A stretch of DNA of 7,676 nt from Candidatus Shapirobacteria bacterium UBA1420 (GCA_002304845.1 DBPM01000019.1:2982-10657), one strand, 5' to 3'; shown: positions 1 through 6,212, numbered from the stretch's first letter. Notes: generated by a model not told the origin, from the sequence alone. A program made the numbers and translations.

Positions 1-699
1 TTACTTAAATTTTGTAAAAACTTTAACCCAAGACCAGTTATTTACCGTGCTACTGATTTTAAAACTAACGAGTATCGCTATCTCAAGTGGGGTAAACTTT
101 ATGAACCTGAAGAACCCAATCCTTTATTAGGATTTCGTGGAGCTATCCGCTATATCAACTCCCCGGATGTTTTTAATATGGAATTGGAAGCTATTAAAAA
201 AGTTCGTAATAAATATAACCTAAAAAATCTCTGGTTAATGATTCCTTTTTGTCGTTCTCCTCAAGAACTGATGAAAGTTAAGCAACTGATTACTGATGCC
301 GGTCTCCTTCGTTCACCTTCTTTTAAATTATTCATGATGGCTGAAATTCCCACTAACGTCATTCTTTTGGATAAATTCATCGACGTGGGTATTGATGGAA
401 TTTCTATTGGCAGCAACGATTTAACCATGCTCACCCTTGGTTTGGACCGAGACAACGAAGAAGTGGCCACTGAATTCAACGAGCTAGATCCGGCTGTCCT
501 TTGGTCCTTAAAAAGATTGGTAGTCAAAGCTAAAAAACGTGGCATTATGGTTGGTATTTGTGGACAAGCTCCCAGCAATCACCCTGATTTGGTTGAAAAA
601 TTGGTTAAATGGGGGATTACTTCTATCTCTGTTTCCCCCGATGCTATCGACCGTACCCGAGAAATTATTGCCTGGGCCGAAGCTAAAAAACTTAAATAA
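1..699 (+). CDS. ppsA: Phosphoenolpyruvate synthase, C-terminal part (5' end outside window)
   Basis: The reading frame is open from base 1 and ends at TAA 697-699, giving 232 residues of the C-terminal PEP-binding TIM-barrel domain of the PEP-utilising enzyme family. PEP synthase converts pyruvate, ATP and water to PEP, AMP and phosphate, a cytoplasmic gluconeogenic step. Family motifs run in order: NEYRYL, YEPEEPNPLLGFRG, LMIPFCRSP, MMAEIPTN (Glu at 343-345, a likely metal ligand), SIGSNDLT followed by LGLDRD (Asn 415-417, Asp 418-420), and GICGQAPS, whose Cys (559-561) is the expected catalytic acid/base. The GFRG...IGSNDLT...GLDRD series fits PpsA better than PEP-PTS enzyme I or pyruvate phosphate dikinase, but the phosphohistidine and ATP-grasp domains that would settle this lie upstream. 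An internal ATG at 178 is not the start, because conserved family sequence continues through codon 1. The end overlaps the convergent rsmI by 8 bp, with no visible terminator hairpin. Confidence 0.93.
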   Translation, partial: LLKFCKNFNPRPVIYRATDFKTNEYRYLKWGKLYEPEEPNPLLGFRGAIRYINSPDVFNMELEAIKKVRNKYNLKNLWLMIPFCRSPQELMKVKQLITDAGLLRSPSFKLFMMAEIPTNVILLDKFIDVGIDGISIGSNDLTMLTLGLDRDNEEVATEFNELDPAVLWSLKRLVVKAKKRGIMVGICGQAPSNHPDLVEKLVKWGITSISVSPDAIDRTREIIAWAEAKKLK

Positions 700-1330
700 A
701 CACTACTACCACTTCACCTCTGGTGTCTCCGTCCCAATCTTTTTTCACCTCTTCAAATTTTTTCGTCATCTCTCGGATAATTCTAATTTCCGTCTTCTCT
801 CCATAAATATCCCTAATTTCCTCAATTAGTTTTTCTACTCTTAACGGCGATTCATAAACCACTTTACTACCCTCTATATTTTTATATTGTTCTAGTATTT
901 TTCTTCTGTCTCCATTTTTTTTGGGCAAAAAACCCAAGTAAGAAAATCTGCCCATTGGTAAACCTGACAATACCAATCCATTTATCACCGCACTTGCCCC
1001 CGGTACAGCTGTGTAAGGAATCCCTTTTTCTTGACATCTTTTTAATAACAACCACCCTGGATCAGACAATAGGGGAGTACCGGCATCAGAAACTAAGCCT
1101 ACCTTTTTCCCCGATTCCAGCCATTTAATTATTTCTGGAATTTTTTGAGCTTCAACTTCATCATAAAAAGAAACTAACTCTGGCTTATTTTTAATCCCTA
1201 ATTCTTTTAACAATAACCCACTTTTTCTAGTATCTTCACACAACAATATATCGATATATGTCAATATATCGATAGCTCTAAGAGTTATGTCTCTTAAATT
1301 ACCGATAGGTGTCGATATGATGTAAAGCAT
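692..1330 (-). CDS. rsmI: 16S rRNA (cytidine(1402)-2'-O)-methyltransferase RsmI, minimal form
   Basis: RsmI uses S-adenosylmethionine to 2'-O-methylate C1402 of 16S rRNA in the decoding centre. The 212-residue product has the tetrapyrrole-methylase-fold signatures in order: STPIGNLRDITLRA (6-19), CEDTR (31-35), VSDAGTPLLSDPG (80-92), VPGASA (109-114), FLPKK (134-138) and REMTKKFEE (186-194). It ends at residue 212 directly after the GEVVVV strand. Many RsmI proteins are about 270-290 residues, so the C-terminal extension is absent, and the GxxxEL segment that normally follows the TKK-E motif is shortened as well. The ATG at 1328-1330 lies 3 bp after the lexA stop with no Shine-Dalgarno, so the gene is probably translated from the lexA transcript by coupling. 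The 3' end overlaps ppsA by 8 bp. The function is secure from the motifs; that the short form is active is inferred from the intact core. Confidence 0.93.
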   Translation of the reverse strand: MLYIISTPIGNLRDITLRAIDILTYIDILLCEDTRKSGLLLKELGIKNKPELVSFYDEVEAQKIPEIIKWLESGKKVGLVSDAGTPLLSDPGWLLLKRCQEKGIPYTAVPGASAVINGLVLSGLPMGRFSYLGFLPKKNGDRRKILEQYKNIEGSKVVYESPLRVEKLIEEIRDIYGEKTEIRIIREMTKKFEEVKKDWDGDTRGEVVVVFI

Positions 1331-1333
1331 GGT

Positions 1334-1948
1334 TTAATTAAACTGTCTAATCACTGCCACTACTTTACCTCTGATACTGACATCGGTAACATACATGGGA
1401 CTCATAGTCGAGTTGGCTGGCTGTAAACGAATTCTATTAGCTTCCTGATAATAACGTTTTAAGGTAGCAAAACCATTCTTTAAAACTGCCACTACAATGT
1501 CTCCATTTCTAGCTTCTGCCTGTTCTCTGATTACCACATAATCACCATTCAAAATCCCATCATCAATCATTGAATCACCTTTGGCTTGCAAGACAAAAGA
1601 CTTATCTCCCGGCCTCACTAAAGATGAAGATACCAACAAGGTCGCATTTGGATCTGTATATGGTTCAATCGGCTCTCCACAAGCAATAAATCCCAACACT
1701 GGCAATTCAACATTATCTTCCTGCTTTTTTTCAATATCTAACAGTTCTATACCTCTCACCGCCCCCCGATAGCGCCTAATTAGACCCTTTTTTTCCAAAG
1801 CTGTCAAATGTTCATGAACCGTAGCTAATGACGATAATCCCAATTCTTGGGCAATTTCAGTCAATGTCGGTGCATAACCATATTTGTCAATGGATTTACT
1901 AATTAAATCTAAAATTTCTTTTTGTCTTTTATAAACTACTGCTGGCAT
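1334..1948 (-). CDS. lexA: LexA SOS repressor / S24 self-cleaving peptidase
   Basis: LexA represses DNA-damage genes until RecA filaments trigger its self-cleavage. Counting from the ATG at 1946-1948 the protein has 204 residues. There is an N-terminal winged helix-turn-helix (about 28-57, TLTEIAQELGLSS...VHEHLTALEKKGLI), a linker, then a peptidase S24 domain. The catalytic Ser is in GDSM (Ser126) and the Lys in ATLKRY (Lys164); their spacing is within one residue of that in E. coli LexA. The scissile site reads IACGEP, so cleavage would fall between Cys90 and Gly91 instead of the usual Ala-Gly; Cys-Gly is the site in E. coli UmuD. A longer frame from TTG at 1967-1969 adds seven residues, but that codon lies inside the putative operator and the ATG has a well-placed promoter, so I chose the ATG. 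The gene is first in a unit with rsmI 3 bp downstream, and autoregulation is likely. Confidence 0.94.
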   Translation of the reverse strand: MPAVVYKRQKEILDLISKSIDKYGYAPTLTEIAQELGLSSLATVHEHLTALEKKGLIRRYRGAVRGIELLDIEKKQEDNVELPVLGFIACGEPIEPYTDPNATLLVSSSLVRPGDKSFVLQAKGDSMIDDGILNGDYVVIREQAEARNGDIVVAVLKNGFATLKRYYQEANRIRLQPANSTMSPMYVTDVSIRGKVVAVIRQFN

Positions 1949-1954
1949 GTCTTT

Positions 1955-1982
1955 ATAATACACGAACAATACCCGAAGTCAA
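1955..1982 (-). promoter_or_regulatory. lexA promoter, predicted leaderless
   Basis: On the minus strand TTGACT (1977-1982; consensus TTGACA) is followed after 16 bp by TATTAT (1955-1960; consensus TATAAT). Six bases, AAAGAC, separate the -10 box from the ATG at 1948. The expected transcription start, about 7 bases after the -10, is therefore the A of the start codon itself. No Shine-Dalgarno is present. An overlapping ATTATA one base further on would give a 17-bp spacer and nearly the same start point. The box matches are seen directly; the leaderless transcript is inferred. Confidence 0.68.
1964..1978 (-). promoter_or_regulatory. Candidate LexA operator (direct repeat CTTC-N7-GTTC)
   Basis: Between the -35 and -10 boxes of lexA the minus strand carries CTTC, seven bases, then GTTC, and both half-sites continue as TTCG at an 11-bp period, one helical turn. 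The layout matches the alphaproteobacterial SOS box GTTC-N7-GTTC with one mismatch. It is not the palindromic CGAAC-N4-GTTCG box of Gram-positives. Bound LexA here would block RNA polymerase, as expected for self-repression. The assignment rests on one site, so it is plausible but unproven. Confidence 0.45.
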
Positions 1983-1993
1983 CCTTTTTCTAA

Positions 1994-2002
1994 TGCTAAT
2001 AT
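1994..2002 (+). promoter_or_regulatory. Extended -10 promoter for the envelope operon, predicted leaderless
   Basis: TGC (1994-1996) directly precedes TAATAT (1997-2002), an extended -10 element. Six bases (2003-2008) then lead to the ATG at 2009, so transcription is expected to begin at or within a base of the start codon. I find no convincing -35 box 16-18 bp upstream, as is common for extended -10 promoters, and no Shine-Dalgarno. This promoter and that of lexA share a 60-bp gap back to back, so LexA bound at 1964-1978 might also influence this operon. Confidence 0.6.
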
Positions 2003-2008
2003 TAAATT

Positions 2009-3751
2009 ATGTTTCTCTTTTTAATATTTTTAAGCCTGCTTTTTCCCAAGCTTTCACTGGCCAATGATAATTACGCTCTCAAAGAGACCATTAATTATCA
2101 GGTCGATCACCGTGGTCAGGCGACAGTTAATCATCAAATTCAAATTACTAATTTAAAAGCCGAAACTTATCTTCAGGGTTATGAATTAAATATCAGCGGT
2201 TATCAAATTGACAAATTAAGCGCTACTGATGGCACTAATAACATTCTGGATCAATTTAAATCTGAAAACGATCATCACCAAATTAAATTAAAACTCAGTC
2301 ACCCTAAAGTCGGCCTCAATCAACAAAACAACCTCACTCTCAACTATCACATTAAAGATTTTGCTAAACATAAAGGTAAAACTTGGGAGATAGTTATTCC
2401 CCAAATTTCGGATAATTTATCTTCAGAAGTCAACATTAGTACTCCCGATAATTTTGGTCCTCTTTCCTTTGCCTCTATCCCGGTAGTCTTTAAAAATGAG
2501 CCACCTGACAACCTGATTTCTTTCACTCGACATCCCGGTAAATCTAATCTTATTATTTTAGGCAATTATCAACTTTTTGATTTTAATCTCCGTTATTTTC
2601 TGAAAAATAATCATTCTTCTCCCGCTACTGCCGAAATTGCCATCATTCCTGACACTCACAGTCAAGCTGTTTTTTATCGCCAAATTGATCCACCTCCTCA
2701 AAATATCCATCCTGATGCCGACGGTAATTGGCTAGCTACTTACCAACTCAAAGCCGGTCAAGAATTAAGTATTACCGCCTCAGGTCAGGTGAAAACCGGC
2801 TTAAACCTAGGCTCTTCTTTACCCAACCCAGAAAATTATCTTCTCGATCAAACTTTTTGGCCGGTTTCTGATCCTAAATTCACCACCATTAGCCAAGATT
2901 TTCCTGGTCCCAAATCAATCTATGACTTTGTGGTTAAGACCTTGGACTACAACTATGATCGTTTTAATTCCTCAGTCGGACGTTTAGGTGCCTTGGCTGC
3001 CATAGATGATCCTAAAAACGCACTTTGTACCGAATTTACCGATCTTTTTATCACCATAGCTCGACAACAAAAAATTCCTGCTCGGGAAATCCAAGGTTTT
3101 GCTTATACCAACAATCCTAAAATGAAACCGGTGGGTAATGAAGGTGATATTTTACATGCTTGGCCAGAATATTATGATTTTCAAAAACAACAATGGTTGG
3201 CTATTGATCCCACTTGGGAAAAAACTACCGGTGGCATCGACTATTTTAATAAACTTGATCTTAACCATATTACCTTTGTTACTCATGGTCTCAATAGCCA
3301 ACAACCCTTACCGCCAGGAGCCTATCCACACCCGGACGGTTCCCAATCTATTAACATTACTTTTGCTAAAGAAGAACTTATCAGTCAACAACCTCTACCT
3401 CAAGTTTCTCTGGCAAAAAATCAACTTATCTTAGAAAATCCTACTCCCAATGCCATTAAAGGTCTTTATATTTCCATCCCCAATCTCAACTACACCCACG
3501 ATGCGGACACTATTTTACCTTATTCTACCGTATCATTAGCTCTCCCTAAAATTAATTTTTTGACTACCTTATCTCCTAATTATCAAAAAATTGGCGTGAT
3601 TTTAAAAAATAGTGAAAATCGTCAAAGTCAAACCAGTCTGTTTTACCTACCTCATTTTATCAATCTGGGCACGCTGATTATCCTCAGTCTGATAATCCTC
3701 ACTTTAGGCGGTATAATGATTACTAGTAAAAAATATGAAAAAAATTCTTAA
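2009..3751 (+). CDS. Exported, membrane-anchored transglutaminase-like domain protein
   Basis: A 580-residue extracytoplasmic protein with a transglutaminase/protease-fold core. Residues 1-18 form a signal peptide, with a likely signal peptidase I site after SLA (SLA|ND). Residues 20 to about 290 are a predicted beta-rich region I cannot name. The core spans about 300-425 and carries the triad in the usual order: Cys340 (ALCTEFTDLF), His383 (LHAWPEYY) and Asp400 (AIDPTW). Another beta-rich stretch follows (about 455-545), then a transmembrane helix near 552-572 and a basic tail (SKKYEK), so the enzyme faces outward. Bacterial members of the fold include isopeptide-forming transglutaminases and peptidases; the substrate cannot be told from sequence. 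It is first in a five-gene unit with yvlD-like, secG, binding-protein and small membrane protein genes, and its 3' end overlaps the next gene by 17 bp. The start is fixed by the signal peptide and the adjacent promoter. No lipobox is seen. Confidence 0.88.
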   Translation: MFLFLIFLSLLFPKLSLANDNYALKETINYQVDHRGQATVNHQIQITNLKAETYLQGYELNISGYQIDKLSATDGTNNILDQFKSENDHHQIKLKLSHPKVGLNQQNNLTLNYHIKDFAKHKGKTWEIVIPQISDNLSSEVNISTPDNFGPLSFASIPVVFKNEPPDNLISFTRHPGKSNLIILGNYQLFDFNLRYFLKNNHSSPATAEIAIIPDTHSQAVFYRQIDPPPQNIHPDADGNWLATYQLKAGQELSITASGQVKTGLNLGSSLPNPENYLLDQTFWPVSDPKFTTISQDFPGPKSIYDFVVKTLDYNYDRFNSSVGRLGALAAIDDPKNALCTEFTDLFITIARQQKIPAREIQGFAYTNNPKMKPVGNEGDILHAWPEYYDFQKQQWLAIDPTWEKTTGGIDYFNKLDLNHITFVTHGLNSQQPLPPGAYPHPDGSQSINITFAKEELISQQPLPQVSLAKNQLILENPTPNAIKGLYISIPNLNYTHDADTILPYSTVSLALPKINFLTTLSPNYQKIGVILKNSENRQSQTSLFYLPHFINLGTLIILSLIILTLGGIMITSKKYEKNS

Positions 3752-4100
3752 ATACAGCCTCTATTTAGGCTTTGCTCTAGTTATTCACCAGGAACTTTTT
3801 GGTAACCTTACTTTTTCTCCAAAATTTCCCACTATTATCTATGTCGCTCTAATTCTGGCCATTTTTGAATTAATCCTTAAACCAATTTTAAAAATCTTAC
3901 TTCTACCCGTCACCGTTCTTACTTTAGGACTGGTGAGAATCATTATTCAAACCTTGGGTCTTTATTTAGCCGTCTATCTCATTAGTGGTTTTGAGGTTGC
4001 TTCGCTAACAGTTTTCAATTACTTCCTTAGTGGTTTTTGGGCCTATCTTTTTACTTCTTTTTTTATCAGCACTCTACTTTATATTTTTAAAAAATTATGA
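3735..4100 (+). CDS. YvlD / phage_holin_4_2 family four-helix membrane protein
   Basis: A 121-residue, almost wholly hydrophobic protein with about four membrane segments (roughly 5-25, 33-55, 60-82, 92-117). The central stretch LKPILKILLLPVTVLTLGL, followed by a GFEV loop, is the signature of the family named phage_holin_4_2 or 'mycobacterial 4 TM phage holin, superfamily IV', which includes B. subtilis YvlD. Despite that name, most members are chromosomal proteins of unknown function and nothing nearby is phage-like, so I do not call it a holin. The ATG lies inside the end of the transglutaminase gene (17-bp overlap) and its stop overlaps the secG start as ATGA, which suggests translational coupling. 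No Shine-Dalgarno is visible. The TGA stop supports a standard bacterial code. A membrane partner of the neighbouring envelope proteins is possible but only inferred from context. Confidence 0.8.
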   Translation: MKKILKYSLYLGFALVIHQELFGNLTFSPKFPTIIYVALILAIFELILKPILKILLLPVTVLTLGLVRIIIQTLGLYLAVYLISGFEVASLTVFNYFLSGFWAYLFTSFFISTLLYIFKKL

Positions 4101-4303
4101 AACTAACTTTAACTATTATTCAAATCATTATTTCTATCGCTTTAGTCACTTTAATTTTTATGCAATCCAAAGGTATCAATGACAGCCAATCACTTTCAGA
4201 CATCCCTACTGAAAAACGAGGATGGGAGAAAGTCACTTTTAACCTGACTATTTTTCTTATTGTTTGCTTTCTGATCTCCTCCATCATCCAAGCTCAAATT
4301 TAA
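4097..4303 (+). CDS. secG: Preprotein translocase subunit SecG
   Basis: SecG is the small auxiliary subunit of the SecYEG channel and assists SecA-driven export. The 68-residue product has the family layout: TM helix 1 (about 2-22), a conserved LIFMQSKG junction (19-26), a polar cytoplasmic loop containing KRGWEKVTF (40-48), and TM helix 2 (about 49-66). The spacing and the RG-EK motif before helix 2 are typical, and the length is at the short end of the family (about 65-110). It overlaps the upstream gene by four bases (ATGA) and shares one base with the downstream start (TAATG), so it is embedded in the operon. No Shine-Dalgarno is seen. Its company of exported proteins fits a secretion role. 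Confidence 0.87.
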   Translation: MKLTLTIIQIIISIALVTLIFMQSKGINDSQSLSDIPTEKRGWEKVTFNLTIFLIVCFLISSIIQAQI

Positions 4304-5628
4304 TGCCCATCAAACTTAGATTTAAATTAGAACTAATTTTTCTCTATCTTAAACGTCACTGGATACTCTTTTCAACCCTCACTATTTTAGTTTCTGTTTC
4401 CATTATTTTTAGACAACAGTTATTTAATTTTTATACTAAACTCAATCCGCCTATTCAAAAAATAGGTTTAGAGGGACTCTACTCTCTCAACAATCTTCCC
4501 GAAGAGATTGCTCAAAAAATTTCCTATGGTTTAACTCAAAGTGATGACAGTGGTCATTTTTCCACCTCACCCTTAGTCAAAAATCTAGATATCAACCCCG
4601 AACACAATCAATACACTTTCGAAATTGATCCACAACTCAGCTGGCACCGTGGTAAGAAACTAACCGCCAAAGACATCAATTATCAAATTCCCGGGCTAGA
4701 ATTTTCTTATCCCGATTATACCCATGTTGTCGTCAAAAGTAATACCACTTTTAGTCCGATTTTATCCACTCTCAGCAAAAGTTTAATTAAGAAAAACTTT
4801 GATGGTCTAGGTACTCATGTCGTCAAAAGATATCGCTATAGCGAAGGTAATCTTAAAACTCTTCTTCTTAAATCCACAGATAATTCTATTCTTTATCGTT
4901 TCTATCAACATGAAAATGATTTAATCAATGCTTTCAAAACCGGAGAAGTCGATCAAATCACCCTGACTAATGACCCTCAAGAATTAGCTAATTGGCCCAA
5001 CACCAATCTGAGTAAAGATGTTCGCACTGATGAACGCTATATCGCTCTGTTTATTAATACCAAAAAACTGGCCTCTAAGTCACTTCGTCAAGCTCTGGCC
5101 TATGCTACCCCTAAAACTAATGACCTCAATGATCGTGCCATTTCTCCCATTTCCCCCTCATCCTGGGCCTACAACCCTGAGGTTAAAGCTTATAACTATG
5201 ACCCGGCTCGAGCCAAAGAACTTTTCAAAAACAACGAAATTGAAAGTCTCAGTTTAGTTTATAACGACCAACGTTTGGTTTCTCTGGCCGATGAGATTAA
5301 AAAAGCTTGGCAGGAAATCCTCAACATCAATGTTGATGCCCATATCGACACTCAAATCGATTTACAAAACTATGACATTATTTTGGCCTACGGCAGTATT
5401 CCTACTGATCCCGATCAGTACGTTTTTTGGCACTCGACTCAACAAAAAACTAACTTAACCCACCTGGATCATCCACCTATAGATAAACTCTTGGAGGAGG
5501 GGAGACAAAGTTTTGATGTTCAAGAACGCAAAAAAATCTATCAAGAATTTCAAAAAATTCTTTTGGAAGAGTGTCCTGCCATTTTCCTTAAATATCCCAC
5601 TTATTACACTATTTCTCGCAAAACTTAA
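4303..5628 (+). CDS. Membrane-anchored family 5 (peptide-type) ABC substrate-binding protein
   Basis: A 441-residue protein of the SBP_bac_5 family (OppA/DppA type), which captures peptides or similar ligands outside the membrane. Visible family signatures are TFEIDPQLSWHRGKKLTAKD (the W-G--LTA-D motif), AYNYDPARAKELF, the DIILAYGSIPTDPDQYVFW strand, and a C-terminal region with IDKLLEEGR...ERKKIYQEFQKIL and CPAIFLKYP. The N-terminus has a basic flank and one hydrophobic helix (about 20-36) with no lipobox Cys, so it is probably a signal anchor. At 441 residues it is shorter than typical members (500-600). I start it at the ATG 4303-4305, which overlaps the secG stop as TAATG; the frame also runs upstream to a TTG at 4264, but that would lie inside secG and adds nothing conserved. 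No permease or ATPase genes occur here, so it may work with a distant transporter or as a stand-alone binding protein. Confidence 0.86.
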   Translation: MPIKLRFKLELIFLYLKRHWILFSTLTILVSVSIIFRQQLFNFYTKLNPPIQKIGLEGLYSLNNLPEEIAQKISYGLTQSDDSGHFSTSPLVKNLDINPEHNQYTFEIDPQLSWHRGKKLTAKDINYQIPGLEFSYPDYTHVVVKSNTTFSPILSTLSKSLIKKNFDGLGTHVVKRYRYSEGNLKTLLLKSTDNSILYRFYQHENDLINAFKTGEVDQITLTNDPQELANWPNTNLSKDVRTDERYIALFINTKKLASKSLRQALAYATPKTNDLNDRAISPISPSSWAYNPEVKAYNYDPARAKELFKNNEIESLSLVYNDQRLVSLADEIKKAWQEILNINVDAHIDTQIDLQNYDIILAYGSIPTDPDQYVFWHSTQQKTNLTHLDHPPIDKLLEEGRQSFDVQERKKIYQEFQKILLEECPAIFLKYPTYYTISRKT

Positions 5629-5784
5629 ATGAAAAGCAAAATAACCCCTCTGGGCTACTTTCTCATCATTATCTTTTTAATTCTGCTTAGTTATGCCGGT
5701 TGGATTTTTTATCAAAGCATCGACTGGCAAGTTTTAACCCGTCTGGAAAATTCTACTTTGACTTTACCTGTCACCCCAAATTAG
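5629..5784 (+). CDS. Small single-pass membrane protein, 51 residues, unknown function
   Basis: The ATG at 5629-5631 follows the TAA of the binding-protein gene with no gap, and the frame ends at TAG 5782-5784. The product begins with basic MKSK, has one hydrophobic helix (about 8-28, with an aromatic edge WIFY), and ends in a short polar tail containing SIDWQVLTRLENS and a Thr/Pro-rich end. By the positive-inside rule the tail should face outside. I do not recognise the family. Evidence that it is real comes from the zero-gap junction, the same junction style as the other genes in the unit, a sensible membrane topology, and a 4-bp convergent overlap with the cupin gene that leaves no spare non-coding DNA. 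It has no Shine-Dalgarno and probably depends on re-initiation after the upstream stop. Confidence 0.66.
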   Translation: MKSKITPLGYFLIIIFLILLSYAGWIFYQSIDWQVLTRLENSTLTLPVTPN

Positions 5785-6170
5785 ATATGGTCTTCAGTAT
5801 CAGCCATAGCCTCAGCCTTGGTGACATGAATCACTTTATCTTTGTGATGAGCCGGACTGTAGATAGTGTAAAGTTTTAATTTTTTATCAGCTGAAGTATT
5901 GATAATGTTATGCTCGGTTCCGGCTGGAATACAGACTGCATAACCATCTCTAATCTCATACTCCTGGCCATCTGCTATCACTTTGCCTTCACCTTCATCA
6001 ACTCTAAAAAATTGATCCACAATTTCATGTACTTCCGCCCCGATATCTTCACCCGGATTAAGACTCATTAAAACTAATTGACTGTGTTGACCAGTCCATA
6101 GTACTTTTCTAAAATTATCATTACCTAAAGTTTCTTCTTCGATATTAACTACAAATGCTTTTACGTCCAT
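5781..6170 (-). CDS. Small single-domain cupin protein
   Basis: A 129-residue cytoplasmic protein (no signal peptide) that is almost entirely one cupin_2 beta-barrel. Cupin motif 2 is exact: GYAVCIPAGTEHNIIN fits G-x5-P-x-G-x2-H-x3-N. Motif 1 is atypical: EVHEIVDQFFRVDEGEG keeps one His but has Ile where the second His of H-x-H is expected, and DQ where the Glu normally lies. The metal site is therefore altered, probably with different ligands. The EVH...DQF-RV-EG arrangement recurs in a widespread group annotated only as 'cupin domain-containing protein', so no substrate can be given. The gene is monocistronic, with a clear Shine-Dalgarno and promoter upstream, convergent with the small membrane protein gene (4-bp overlap) and divergent from the DUF285 gene. 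Confidence 0.87.
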   Translation of the reverse strand: MDVKAFVVNIEEETLGNDNFRKVLWTGQHSQLVLMSLNPGEDIGAEVHEIVDQFFRVDEGEGKVIADGQEYEIRDGYAVCIPAGTEHNIINTSADKKLKLYTIYSPAHHKDKVIHVTKAEAMADTEDHI

Positions 6171-6174
6171 AAAA

Positions 6175-6180
6175 TCTCCT
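6175..6180 (-). promoter_or_regulatory. Shine-Dalgarno of the cupin gene
   Basis: The minus strand reads AGGAGA, then TTTT and the ATG at 6170. This is a strong Shine-Dalgarno with a short but workable spacing, about 5 bases from AGGAG. It fixes the cupin start and is the only clear ribosome binding site in the window. Confidence 0.85.
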
Positions 6181-6203
6181 TTTTAAAAATTAATTCACTT
6201 AAC

Positions 6204-6212
6204 ATCATAGCA
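6204..6212 (-). promoter_or_regulatory. Extended -10 promoter of the cupin gene
   Basis: TGC followed by TATGAT (minus strand; -10 hexamer 6204-6209) forms an extended -10 element, and no good -35 lies at the usual distance. The expected start near 6197 gives a leader of about 27 bases that includes the Shine-Dalgarno. The TGC-plus-hexamer form is the same as in the promoter at 1994-2002. Confidence 0.55.

Noticed and set aside
261..578. Antisense and out-of-frame open stretches (261-578 minus, 539-829 plus, 1581-1772 plus, 2347-2565 minus, 3138-3434 plus, 5018-5257 plus, 6877-7104 minus, 7316-7519 plus).
   Set aside because: Each lies within a well-supported gene in another frame, shows no recognisable motif, and has no start signal of its own.
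680..720. Possible bidirectional terminator between ppsA and rsmI, and another near 5775-5800.
   Set aside because: Neither convergent junction shows an inverted repeat followed by a T run; the coding regions simply overlap.
1244..1274. Two copies of a 13-bp sequence CAATATATCGATA at an 18-bp period inside rsmI.
   Set aside because: They encode the repeated IDIL in a helix that aligns to other RsmI proteins without an insertion, so this looks like a coincidence of AT-rich codons rather than a regulatory site or slippage product.
1954..1959. Perfect TATAAT on the plus strand upstream of the transglutaminase gene.
   Set aside because: It overlaps the lexA -10 on the other strand and would give a leader of about 43 bases without a ribosome binding site; the extended -10 at 1994-2002 is better placed.
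1949..1969. TTG start at 1967-1969 giving LexA seven extra residues.
   Set aside because: The TTG lies between the -35 and -10 boxes and within the candidate operator; the ATG at 1948 fits both the promoter and the usual LexA N-terminus.
3735..4100. Phage holin and hence a prophage remnant.
   Set aside because: The family name includes 'phage holin', but the YvlD-type proteins are mostly chromosomal, and no lysin, portal, integrase or att-like repeat is near.
4264..4302. TTG start at 4264 for the substrate-binding protein.
   Set aside because: It would overlap secG by 40 bp and add non-conserved residues; the ATG at 4303 gives the same TAATG coupling style as the operon's other junctions.
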